DNA of 64,000 bases from positions 178,434 through 242,433 of the forward strand of contig PYST01000012.1 in the NCBI GenBank assembly GCA_003049485.1, given 5' to 3'. Shown here piece by piece: positions 19,694 to 30,531 of the stretch. Numbering within the stretch: the first letter of the stretch is position 1; each line of letters opens with the position of its first letter. This DNA is from Ophioceras dolichostomum (lineage: Eukaryota > Ascomycota > Sordariomycetes > Magnaporthales > Ophioceraceae). The translations under genes and the position numbers were made by a program. Under the pieces are notes generated by a model. It was not told where the DNA came from and searched no databases. It was given only the letters and a program-made list of their open reading frames with translations.

Positions 19694-22102
19694 ATGTTGC
19701 GGCTCGCCCTGAAGCGAAAGGGTTTGAGCTATCGTTGCTTCTCAGGGGACTACCCCTCCTTCCATTCATCCTTGCTTTGGTCTACCAGCCGATCACAACT
19801 GCTTCCAATTCCGCTGAGAACGTGGAGAGAAGCAAGAGCTGCCACGTCCCTTCCACACACCTCTCATTTCAAGGTCAACAACACTGATGTAAAGAGAGCC
19901 TTTAACTCCGACAATGATACAATTTACGCTCTGTCGTCAGGTCAGGGGAGAGCTGGCGTGGCCGTTATTAGGGTTTCAGGACCGGCTTCGTTAGAGGTGA
20001 GTAAGATCACGAATGTGCTAACGCAGAGACACATATTGAAACTGGTTGACTGTAAACTGATTACTAGGTACGCACATCTAGATCTATGATCGTCTTTGCC
20101 GCGGCAAGAAGCCACCTCCAGCTCGATATGCAGCTGTGAGAACGCTCTACGATTATGAGCCCGAGTCTGGTGACTGGACCGTCTTGGATTCAGGCGCTCT
20201 TGTTTTGCACTTCCCCGGCCCCAAATCAGTGACTGGCGAGGATGTCCTCGAGCTCCATACCCACGGCGGGCCCGCAACGGTGAAGGCAGTCCTGTCCGCC
20301 CTCCCCAGGTGCTCGTCTGGATGGCCCGGAAGTAGCGGCAGCCTCATCCGTTATGCCGAGCCGGGCGAGTTCACCCGGCGCGCCTTCTTCAACGGCCGCC
20401 TGGACCTCGCCCAGGTCGAGTCGCTCAGCGACACCCTCGACGCCGAAACTGAGCAGCAGCGTCGCGCCGCTGTGCGTGGCAACTCGGGCGCGCTGGGTCG
20501 CGCGTATGACTCCTGGAGCCGTGAGCTCCTGATGGCGCGTGGCGAGATCGAGGCCCTCATCGACTTCGCCGAGGACCAGCACTTCGACGAGTCCCTTGAC
20601 GACCTACTATCCAATGTGATAGAGGGGGTGTTCGGCATCCTCGAGGCGATCGAGGCGCATGAGGCGGCTGGTCAGCGGCACGAGCTGCTGCGCAACGGGA
20701 TCCGAATCGCTCTCCTGGGCCCGCCCAACGCGGGGAAGAGCTCGCTCATGAACCTGATCGTCGGCCGCGAGGCGTCCATCGTCTCCACCGAGGCCGGCAC
20801 CACACGCGACATTGTCGAGGCGAGTCTCGACATCCGCGGCTACCTCTGCACATTCGCCGACACGGCAGGAATCCGATCCGACGAGCAGGGCATGACCAGC
20901 AACGGTGATGAGGGAGGAGATGAGGGAATTACATCATCTCCAATCGGGGCAGTCGAACAGGAAGGGATCAGGCGGGCCAGGTCGAAAGCGCTCGACTCGG
21001 ACATCGTCGTCGTTCTCGCATCGATTGAGCCGTCCACAAGCAGCAGCAGTAATAATTGCAAAGAGAATACCGGCTCTGGCTCGTACTACAAGATCCGGTA
21101 CGACGAGGAGACCATGCGACTGGCCGCAAAGGCCGAGCGGGCCATCATCGTTATTAATAAACGGGACACGGCGCCCACGTCAGAACTCAAACCACTCATC
21201 GACGGGTTCAGGGCCTCGGTCTTGGCGAAGTACTTTCTGCCGGGGCCTGGCAGCGCCGGCGGGTCGCCCCACTCTGGTGGTACTACTCTCACGGGGCCTA
21301 CTGCTGAGCCCCCGCTAGCCATCATTTCGTGCAAGGAGGCGGCGGCTACGCTGGGTGCCGCCACAACTGCTGCTGCCAGCGGCGGTGCTGACACTAGCAC
21401 TATCAGGATGAGGAGGAGCAGCAACAGCAGAAGTACAGCTATCCACTCCACCTCCTCCTCCACCACCAACACCGACTCCATCAGCAGCGCATGGGCTGCC
21501 GCTGTCACTACCGCTCCCAGTGCCGGCGATGCCCCTACCACTACCACTACCCCTGTAGGGCTGAGTGACACGGGCCCGGATCCAGGGGATCCGGGGGACA
21601 ATCCAGCAGGGGACGATCCAGGCGGCATCCGCGCGCTGGTGGACAACACCCTGGTCGCCGCGTTCGAGTCCCTGACGTCGTTCCCGCCGGATATGCAGGA
21701 CCTGTTCGGCGTCACGGTGCGCCAGAGGCAGCTGCTGGCTCGTTGCAAAGGGCACCTGGAGGACTTCATGGCGGAGGCGACGCGCGGTGGTGGCGACGGA
21801 GGTGAAGGAGCAGTAATAGTCAGACGAGGAGGCGAGAACGACGACGATCCGAACCGCGTTGGCGGGCCGGATATCGTCCTGGCTGCCGAGCACCTCCGCT
21901 ACGCACGGAACTGTCTCGCCGCGATCACGGGCCGTGGCGAGTCGTTTGGGGACGTGGAGGAGGTGCTGGGCGTCATCTTTGAGAAGTAAGATTTGGTTTC
22001 CAATTTGCCCCCCCATTTCTCATATCCATTTCTCTCTGTTTGATCTCATCTCAGAGGCGTTGCTGACACGGCAAAAAATCCAGGTTTTGTGTTGGTAAGT
22101 GA
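19694..22102 (+). CDS. MSS1: Mitochondrial tRNA-modification GTPase (MnmE/TrmE family)
   Basis: Three exons, 19694-19996, 20082-21985 and 22084-22102; 741 residues. MnmE/Mss1 works with MTO1/GidA to install the 5-carboxymethylaminomethyl group on wobble uridine in mitochondrial tRNAs. The N-terminus is basic, as a mitochondrial presequence. ALSSGQGRAGVAVIRVSGPA and ELHTHGGPATVKAVL mark the folate-binding domain. G motifs: GPPNAGKS (213-220), GTTRD, DTAG (260-263) and NKRD (359-362). The third exon has only 19 nt, yet supplies the family's C-terminal FCVGK with its catalytic cysteine. A Ser/Thr/Gly-rich insertion of about 130 residues sits after the NKRD motif. It is long for the family and probably a fungal loop. 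Confidence 0.94.
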
Positions 22103-22655
22103 TAAGATGTGAGATTACAGTCTAAAGATATGATATGATACAGAAAAAAAGGTCGTACAAGGGAAAAGACAGAGAAAGAACTAAAGGGGGAGCTTGTGTC
22201 GAGGTCCGGACATTGCTGTCCGGAGTGTTCCCCGCTCCATCTAGTAGTCTATAGCACGTTCGCCGCCTGGTGAAAGAAGGGGTGAGGAAAGGCAAGCAAG
22301 CAGATCATCAAAAAATGATGTCTGTAGGCTAGAAAACGAGTGGCTGGTGAAGAAAAGAAGAAGAAAAAATAGCCGCCAGATTTCGCGCGCCTGTAGAAAT
22401 GCGTTCCTCCCTTTGCTCCTTGCTCCTTTGCTCCATACCCATCCGTCTATCGTCGTTTTTGCAAGTGCGTGTGCGTGTGCATCTGCATGTATCTTGCAGG
22501 TTCGTTCTATGATCTTTCCCATGAAACGCCAAAAGTTCCAATGATGCCGCTCGCTGATATGAGTACAGTAGGGATGACACATGACCAACGACCTGGAGTG
22601 AGGTGGTGTTGGCCATAACGAGGGGATGTTTTAGTATCCTAGCGGGGAGAGCCGC
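22103..22655. other. Convergent intergenic region
   Basis: 3' flanks of MSS1 and the small acidic protein gene. Contains A/G-rich sequence and a GTGCGTGTGCGTGTGCATC stretch near 22462. No gene supported. Confidence 0.5.
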
Positions 22656-22899
22656 TTAGGATTCCTCCTCGTCGTCATCACCGTTGCCGCCCCTGATAGG
22701 GAAAGTGTGGTTAGCGGGGAGCTCCGTATGTTGTAGTTGATACGCGAGGCTGGTTGGTTGCTGCTACTCACTTGTTGTAGCCGGAGCGGCCCATGTTCTT
22801 GTGGTCATCATCATCGTCGTCGGGCTTGTTGTTGTAGCCGCTGCGGCCGTACTCGACCGGGAAGCGGGTGGCGGCGGAGAAAGAAGTGGTGGCAGCCAT
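22656..22899 (-). CDS. Small acidic protein with duplicated GRSGYN motif (54 residues)
   Basis: Two exons, 22899-22772 and 22692-22656. The intron has a GTGAGT donor and a CTATCAG acceptor preceded by an ACTAAC branch site, which strongly supports a real gene despite its size. The protein starts MAATTSFSAATRFPVEY, then has two copies of GRSGYN separated by six consecutive Asp, and ends GNGDDDEEES. There is no signal peptide or membrane segment. It is strongly acidic and probably unfolded. A clear TATA box lies about 190 bases upstream, suggesting regulated and possibly strong expression. I do not recognise a named family; related short GRSGYN proteins may be widespread in filamentous fungi, but that is a guess. 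No function is assigned. Confidence 0.7.
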
Positions 22900-23085
22900 T
22901 GCGATGGTGTTGATTGGTTGGCTGGAAGTTGGTAGAGAGTTGAGTTTGTAGGTTGAGAGTGAGAGAGTAGTAGAAGTAGTGGTTGTTGTTGGTTATAGTA
23001 GTGTGTGGAGATGGCTTGTTGATGTTGTTGATGTATGTGGATGGTGATAACGAAAAGATGCCTCCCTTGTCCGGCAGCCATCAAT

Positions 23086-23096
23086 GGTTTATATAG
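23086..23096 (-). promoter_or_regulatory. TATA box of the small acidic protein gene
   Basis: On the minus strand the sequence reads CTATATAAACC, a near-consensus TATA element about 190 bases before ATG 22899. The 22900-23060 interval is rich in CAACA/ACTAC sequence on the coding strand, as in fungal leaders. Confidence 0.5.
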
Positions 23097-25192
23097 ACGG
23101 TAGTCATCCGTGACGAGGCCATTCGAGCCGTGCCGCCACGGCCTCCTTTGTTTGCCCTTCCTCCCGTAGTCCCACATCATGAACCGTTTGGAAACACCAA
23201 AAAAGAAAAGAAGATGACATAAGGCCCTGACGGCAGGACTGAGCCTTGACGAGGGGGGTGAAGGGGGGTGAGGGGGGTGACCGAACGCAAGCGTGGGAGA
23301 CGGAGACCGCGAGAGATACAGAGAGAGAGAAATGTCACTTTGCTTCAGCCTCCGCCTCCATCTCCACCTTGGAAGTGGGCGAGGCTTATTCTCAGGAAAG
23401 ACACAGGTGTGTGCGTAGAGCAACTTGACTGCACGGTACACAAAGGAGTTCGGCCGTTTCGCCGCTCGGTCGCCCGACGTCCAAAAGAAGTCGATCTAAC
23501 CCGCAGCAAGGCAGGCGAAGGATGGTGAGATAGTGGTTGCTTGCTTGTCATGGCCGCTAAGCTAAGGGAAGGGTGTGAGGGGGGGAAAATGCACAACTTT
23601 CATGTGTTGGATGGGTGGAAAAGCAACGGTTAACGGGGCGGCGGTCTGGTGGTCACAAGGGGCCATGCAACGCGACAAAAACTTCCCGACTCCAGTGTGA
23701 AATCTCACCTTTCTGCAAAGACCTAGGCCATGTGCAGAAAAGAACACGCAACAGCCACGACACCCTCCAGAAGCTGGCAGGATGGCAGACCAAGTTCACC
23801 ACGTGTGATGCAGCCGAATAGGGCAATTGGTGTGGCATCCTCGAATTCCGAGTCCATGGGCGTAGGTGTGGGAATAAGTGATGGAGGGTAGCATCCAGCC
23901 AGGCTCGGCCGTTTTTCACTCATGCTGGTTGGGCGCTCTGCCCCCCCTGAAAATCAATCAGTGAGTTCGGGCGAGGTCAAAGACCGTTGTCAGTCCAGGG
24001 GACTTCTCGAGATGCCGGGGTACCACATCAGACGGAATACCGCCAGTCTGGGCTTCGCACACAGGGGTGCAACAATGCCGCCAGGTCCGTCCCAGGTGGT
24101 CGGCGAGTGTTACCCTCCATCGATTGACGCACGGCGCAACGCAAGGATGGTATTGCACATTCCTCTGCCCTCTTCTCCCATCTCCCAGTGCCATCGTCCC
24201 ATTTTCCTTGTGCCACACCTGCGTGATGGATCCCGTTGGCCGACCGATCAGCGAATCAGCGGCTCGAGAGGAACTCGAATGCCTAAAATGGGGGCGGATT
24301 ATAAGGCTGGGGGACCGTGGCTGTCAGCGCCAATGTGCTGGAGCACAGGCCGGGGAGGCAGTGCCGTGTTGGCGAGCGAGTACGGGCCTGTACTTTCGGG
24401 CGTCTAAGTTGGGTGTTCCTCTCACTAGCCAGCCCGCCCTGCTGACATCGCAGAAAGTCTCAAGGCCAAAAAAAATCTTTGCCACACGTAAACATCTTGT
24501 GTTCCCCCCTGCCTTGGCCGCCCTGTTTCGCCGGGCGGCAGCAGAAGGGAAATTTCCAGGGCACCTGCAGCCTGAGTCCTTCTGTTCTTTTTCTAGAAAT
24601 CTCACCAGGACTGCCCCAACAGGCAAGTAGAGTGTGCCTCGAGCATGCTCGAAGTGCCCCTTTCCTTTGTATTACCTAAGCTAAGCCCTGCGAATGACTC
24701 GATGAGCAACAGGACACATGCAACACATGCAGCTGCATAACGAAACAGTCACCGGCGTGCCGGCGTCCATCTCTGCAACTAACAACTAATGCACCACCCT
24801 CTCGGCTGCACAGAACATGCAGAAGAACCCCTGGTGAGCTGGAGCCGATGGTCCCGCGGGTCTCGAGGCCCCAACTTCCAAGATCCGCTCCAGGCAGCCA
24901 GGCATCGAGTATTCTGGCTGGAGACCCCCCATCTTTGTCTGGCGCGCGGTGACATAACTGCCTTAGGTAGGCTCTCCCATTCGGAGTATGAGGGGTACGG
25001 AATACCTACGGCCCTCGCCTGTCGACGATCCGGCTGACATATCCCGGCGTGTACGAGGACCACAAGCCCGCGTGCAGCTGACATCGGCGGTATCCGATGG
25101 GATTCCTCGGCATCCAGACCCACCCAACTAACGGTGAACAAGAATTTCCATGTGGGATGGAGGGAGGAACGGAGGAGGGAAGCGCGAGAGGG

Positions 25193-25232
25193 ATGACCTT
25201 GGATGACCGTAGATGACCGTAGATGACCTCAG
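25193..25232. repeat. Four 10-bp ATGACC repeats
   Basis: Four imperfect tandem units with the pattern ATGACCNNNG (GATGACCTTG, GATGACCGTA twice, GATGACCTCA). Short enough to be a cluster of protein-binding sites or a micro-tandem duplication. Confidence 0.6.
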
Positions 25233-28200
25233 AACGACGCTGTCAGTAGGAAACAAAAGAAGATCAAGAGCATCAAAAGGACAGAAGAAAGGAGCACAGG
25301 TCACCGCAAGTTCTCATGTTCTCACTCCTCACATCCTCCCACCTCCACCGGTCTCCCTGCATCCCGAGTATACTTCGTGCTTGTCGTCATCGGCTCGGGC
25401 TTAGCAGATTGACAGTCTGAGAGCCGCACTATTGTGCGTTTCTGGCCCCTTTCCCGGAGGACACGGAGGATGGAATCTCTCGACATAGATCCACCGGTTG
25501 ATACCACTAATAACCCGCCCCGGGTTACTCAGCCGAGAGAAGACACGAGAAATTTCTCAACTGCCCCTTTCTGGTTTCATCGGGCTCATTCCGGCCGCGA
25601 CGCGTGCACAGCATCGAGCCCACTTGCAAATGTAATCGTCACCCTCATCATCACTCAACCACCTCAGCACCCAACCCGTCAACTCCCAACGTAGGTAAGT
25701 AGGTAGGTAGGTAGGTACCTATGTAAGTCGTCGGTGAAGCCAGACGAAGCAAAGAAAGAAACAATGTGATCAAATTTGAGCAATGTGATCACCAACTGCA
25801 TGACATGTTGACAAGATTAGATCGTTGCCTGACACCAACGAGAAACATTCGGAAGGGCGTGTTCTCAGTCTTAACGCAACACACGGTACTTGTTGATACA
25901 TACCTGTAGGTACGACAGCTATTATTCTTATTATTAGTCGCTGGTTTGATGAGGCCGGGCCTGGCCGAGTCACACAAGCAAGCACACGAGAACACGCATC
26001 CAACTGCCACGTCCATACATACTGCATCCTGGAAAAGCAGGTGAAGGTACGGAATAAGGCACATCCGAATTCGACTGCTACCAGGCGGCTACGCCTTCCC
26101 CCCTATCTACCTACCCAGGTACCTTAGGTAGGAGACTTGCTCCGAAACATCAGCGATGAGCCCGGACCCCGTCTCGGCCGGACTTGGGTCCAAAAGAGCC
26201 TCCCGGATGGGGATTACTATAGGGCTTGTGCACGGGAGGCGGGCTGCGTTGTGCGGGCGGTGCTCGTCCTGTGCAGCAAAAGGAAGCCATTTTCAGCATC
26301 AAGAACTGAGACTTCTTCGTTTTACTCTCAGGGAGAGCGAGCAAGCCCGGACTCTGCAGTCACAAAAATATCAAACCCGAAAAGACAACTGATTTTTCCA
26401 CATCACCGCCGCGGCCCCCCCCTTCGTATCTCGCACATTCACGCACATTACATGCCTCCATGTAGCAACAGCACCAAGACACCCCCAAAATAACATCGAT
26501 TTACCTCCCTTACATGTCGTTAGACTCGGTGTTTGGTTTTGTGCAACTAACTACTTCGGACAGGAAGTGAGAGAAAGCCTCAGGCTGCTTTCTCCTAAAG
26601 GGGAAATTATACTAGTAGTGTGAAGAGCGGTATTAGTAGCAACCAGATGTGACAGCTGGTGAGCTTTCACTATGGATCCTACGGAGCGGAGAACGGAGAT
26701 GAACACTTGCAAGCAGACACGTCTTCGCGCAAGCAATATGCGGTGTGAAGACCGATTCCGTCCCTTGCAGCGATGAGAGAGCCACATGACGCACTGCTGC
26801 AATGCACCTACGTACCTAGACTTCCCTTCCTGCATTGCAGCGCGATCCTCCGGTTCGCTCGACAAAACTTGTGAAGCAAGCAGACTTCGTAAGCAAGCAG
26901 CTGCATAGGTACCTTAGCTCGCATCTCGTTGGATTAGGTGAACCGCAGGGCACACAGGACACACTTAGGAGAGGGGGCCAAGCCCGCATAGTTTCAAATG
27001 TCATCGACATGATTCCAGGAAGCTAATGGGCGTACCACCAACCTTCGAGGAGGAAGGTCAGATAGCTCAACAGCTAGCCGTACGTCACGCCTCGATCCCG
27101 AGAATGCACAGAATGTTCGACGCCTTGCCGTAGAACCCACCCATCATCGGCCTACCCTCGGCTCCCACACGCGCGTACATGCACTCCTGTTCCTGTCTGT
27201 CTGTCCTTCCCACCGTTACAAGGCTGGTGGTAGAACTCGAGCTGGCCTCCTGAGTACGAGATGCGGCTCTGATGACTTAATTACTCGTCTAGAACCCCCA
27301 GCCAGGCAGGGCAGGGCCGTCGTCGGCGCATGGCGCAATGCTTTCGGTCGATATTCAGCTAATATCTGCTCCGGGCTGGCTCCCACCAAGGACTGCTGCT
27401 GTGACTCAACATGCTGTCTGGTTCTCCCTCTCGGATCCTGATGCCGTAATCTTGCTGCCTGCGCTGTGCATGCGGGCGGGCTTCCATCCCACTCGCTAAA
27501 GGTCGGGTCCTCTGGAGGTGGTAGGTTGGTTGCATGCAGCAAAGGTTTGAAGGACGCCGCGGGCGATTTCGATCTGCTTCTCTGCCGGAACCCTCGCTCC
27601 GGACTCAACGGCGTTTGGGAAGGGAGCATTGGAGGCAAGAGCGGGCGGTCGCGCTAACGTTGCTTGCATTTGGCCTCATGTTGGTGGTGGTGATGGCGAT
27701 TGAGCAACAAAGTTGAGAGGGGACATGACAGGACGCGGACCGCTACCTACATACCGCACTCCCGCCCAGCCCTGCAAGGACCATTACTCAGGGGACGCCC
27801 AGGCTCGTGCATTCTGCCTCATCGCTGCACTACTGCCGTAGGCCTGAAAGCCCCAGTAGGGAGACGAGCAGACAATCAGCGGCATCAACAAGCGCCGATT
27901 ATCAGGTAATCGATATATCCAGAACCCAAGGCTGAGTGAGATTTTTCTTTCAATCAAATATCTCCCTTTCTCTCCAAATCCATCATCCATTCATAACTCA
28001 TAACCTGAAAGGCTACTATTTACGTCTCTCACCAGACTCGTTTTTTGTTCCCCATCACATCACTGGTACCTCCATCACAGCAAGCAAAAAGTCCTACATG
28101 TACCTACAGACTTTTCCGCCGAGAGACTTCGCCCATCTCGGAGGAACTCTTCGACCGATGTGACCAGTAAAAACCACAATTGATACCAAATATATGTGTG

Positions 28201-28721
28201 CTGGCTGCCTTGGTGTCTGCCTTACTAAGTGGATTAGATTTCGATAAGGCGGGGATGGAATGATGATTGCAAGTACCTTAGGTAGGTGCTTTGCGGAAAC
28301 CAAAAAAAAGGCCAACAACACAAGTCGCCGAGAGCGAAAAAGCACAGCCTCAAATTCGTCAGCCCCCAAAAAAGTTTCCGCCCGAAGGTTTTCTGATGAA
28401 GCTATTCGCATTTCCCTTGGTCGCATTTTTTTTTCTCGGGTTCCCCTTTATCCCCCACGACGAAAGTGAAAATGAGCCAACACTTTACGCTCCTTCACAG
28501 GTAGGTACCTCCCCGACTGCCTACATACTGACTGGAAACACGGGGGATTATGACCACCTGCTCGCCTCAGCGCGGGCCGCCGATGGGGGCCAGTGGCTGA
28601 TACACGCGTCGCCTTTTCGCACCGTGATGCGTGAACGGGGCTTGGCAAGGCCCCGTGAGGCCCTTCCGTTATGGCTGGTGTAGCGAGTCGTATAAGCCCG
28701 GTGGTGGTGTTTGTCTCCGTC

Positions 28722-28742
28722 CGTGTGTGTGTGTGTGTGTTG
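28722..28742. repeat. GT dinucleotide microsatellite
   Basis: An uninterrupted run of about nine GT units followed by TTGTTTT. Simple-sequence repeat in the gene-poor region. Confidence 0.8.
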
Positions 28743-29104
28743 TTTTATCTACGAAAGCTGCATCTCACCGGCAGTGCTCTGCTCTGATTCGCTTCGCTTC
28801 GCTTCGATAGGTACTTTGTTGCTTGTTTGTTACCTCCTCGCTCGGCGGCGGGCGGCGGGCGGCGGGGAGCGGGCAAGCGGGCGGACGACAACGGGTACAC
28901 CCATGATCCATCCCATCCATCCCATCATCTCGTCATCATGAAATCTGCGGGGGATAATCGGTTTTTACGAACTGCCGCTCCTTTCGTGTCTGTCTGTCTG
29001 TCGTCCACAGTTTACGGGAGGACCTACATACAACCCTCTGCTGCAGCTGGGAGGCACAGGAGGGAAGGTGACAGATGGCAGGTATGGGAGGGGTGGTGAG
29101 AAGG

Positions 29105-29200
29105 GATGAGATGGATGAGATGGATGAGATGGATGAGATGGATGAGATGGATGAGATGGATGAGATGGATGAGATGGATGAGATTGATGAGATTGATGAT
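29105..29200. repeat. 9-bp minisatellite (GATGAGATG unit)
   Basis: About eight near-perfect GATGAGATG units followed by two variants carrying GATT. Every frame through it stays open (MDE repeats on one strand, HPS or LIH on the other), so open frames across it are not evidence of coding. Confidence 0.9.
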
Positions 29201-30531
29201 GGGATAGGGCCCTTTTGGCCCGGAGGTGGCACAGGGACGGAACGGCCCCCACCCTCCCATCTCGGTGCCAGGCCACGACCGCGCCGTACGGCCTTGCGAG
29301 GCGGCGGTGGAGGAAAGAGAGGACGAGAGAATGTCATGTGGCATCACTCGCTCATTGATCATACGAGATTTCTGTTTTTTTTTTTTGTTCTCACGTCGAC
29401 GAGCCGCAGCGAGGGAGTGAAGCGGGTGAGTCCGGCAGGAAGAGAGGAGGAAGAGTCTGTTCCATCCTCCAACTCCGTCTGTCCCATCCTCCAGACGCGT
29501 ATGCCGGCTGCGAAGTTTGCCCGAGATGTCTGGCCTCTTCCAGACTTCTTACCCCTTTTCCTTTTTCTACTTTCTACCAACCTCTAGACCCCTTTCTTTC
29601 TTATGCCTCTTTTCTGTTCGTACTAATCACGCAGCCGTGATTCGTGCGATAACCGCTCAGCGAATTTGGTGCAGTGGTTGTTGCCATTATCAGAGCTTCG
29701 TCTCCTGCGAGCAGCCGAACTTAGCAACCCCTCGATGACAATGAAAAAGCCTTGCATCCAATATTTCTGCAGTAACGCACCCGAGGGCTGCATGGAACTC
29801 GAAAAGGATAATCATAGTCGAAGGCCCTTTTTTTGGTCGCGTGCGAGACCGTATAGTCTACCTCTATAGGAAGGCAAAGCGGCGATGGCGCGCTTGCGAT
29901 GAAAATCACTGGATTTCCAGGATTTACAGCCTCTCATCTACGCTCCTCTCTGGGTGGATGGCGGGATCGTTAAGACTGGTTGACTTCCCAACTATTTCCC
30001 CTCCCCATGTGTCCCCATCTTGTCATTTCCCGAGTTTTTGACTTCCGCCAGGAGACAAGTCCAATTTTGACCCATTGATGAAAAGAGAATTGAGTTCAAC
30101 TCGGCTGTTTCCTGAGTTGGACCTGTGGTAGCTTGTGAGAGTCGAGCTGAATCGGTCCTCCTATCATGTTGCGGCTTTCCGCCCTCCCTTGCATCGGAGG
30201 TGGCCAGTTGGTCACACACACTCAAAATTCGCACGTACGGATTTCCTCTACGGGAACTTGAGAGATGCACAGAGAGCCACGAAAGAGATGGGAACGGATC
30301 ATAGGTCCCGCCCGAGCTTCCGCGCTCTTTGCTATTGTTCTAGAGGGCCTGATAACAGGCTCCGGCAAGTTATTAGTATCGGTGATTCGTGGCTGTCTGG
30401 AGAAGCAATGCTCCCACTCACTCGTCCTGCCCTTGATTCCTGTGAAAATCGCGCCCTGGAGAAGCCCCCAGGTAGCAATTATTCAGACCAGTGCTAGGTC
30501 CGAGACCAAGACGCAGTGCTAGGAGCCAACG

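Larger units (their letters stand above)
22900..30531. other. Gene-poor region of 7.6 kb
   Basis: No gene model could be supported. Open frames are short, overlap on both strands and lack domains, and I found no splice-linked set. The region holds simple repeats: a 10-bp ATGACC unit near 25195-25232, TAGG runs near 25691, GT near 28722, TTCGC near 28788, and a 9-bp minisatellite at 29105-29200. Many copies of a TAGGTACCT/ACCTTAGGT motif are also present. It could be a long promoter, noncoding transcripts, or decayed sequence. I could not recognise any transposon protein. Confidence 0.5.

Noticed and set aside
23246..23530. GGGGTGA repeats and purine-rich frames
   Set aside because: G-rich runs near 23258-23280 are too short and irregular to call a telomere-like or quadruplex feature.
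29075..29587. A 170-codon frame with an MDE repeat
   Set aside because: The repeat comes from a 9-bp minisatellite that keeps several frames open; the sequence after it is not protein-like and there is no family match.
29640..29740. Possible tRNA-like sequence (TGGTGCAGTGGTT)
   Set aside because: Resembles an A box, but no acceptor stem, anticodon arm or B box could be folded around it.
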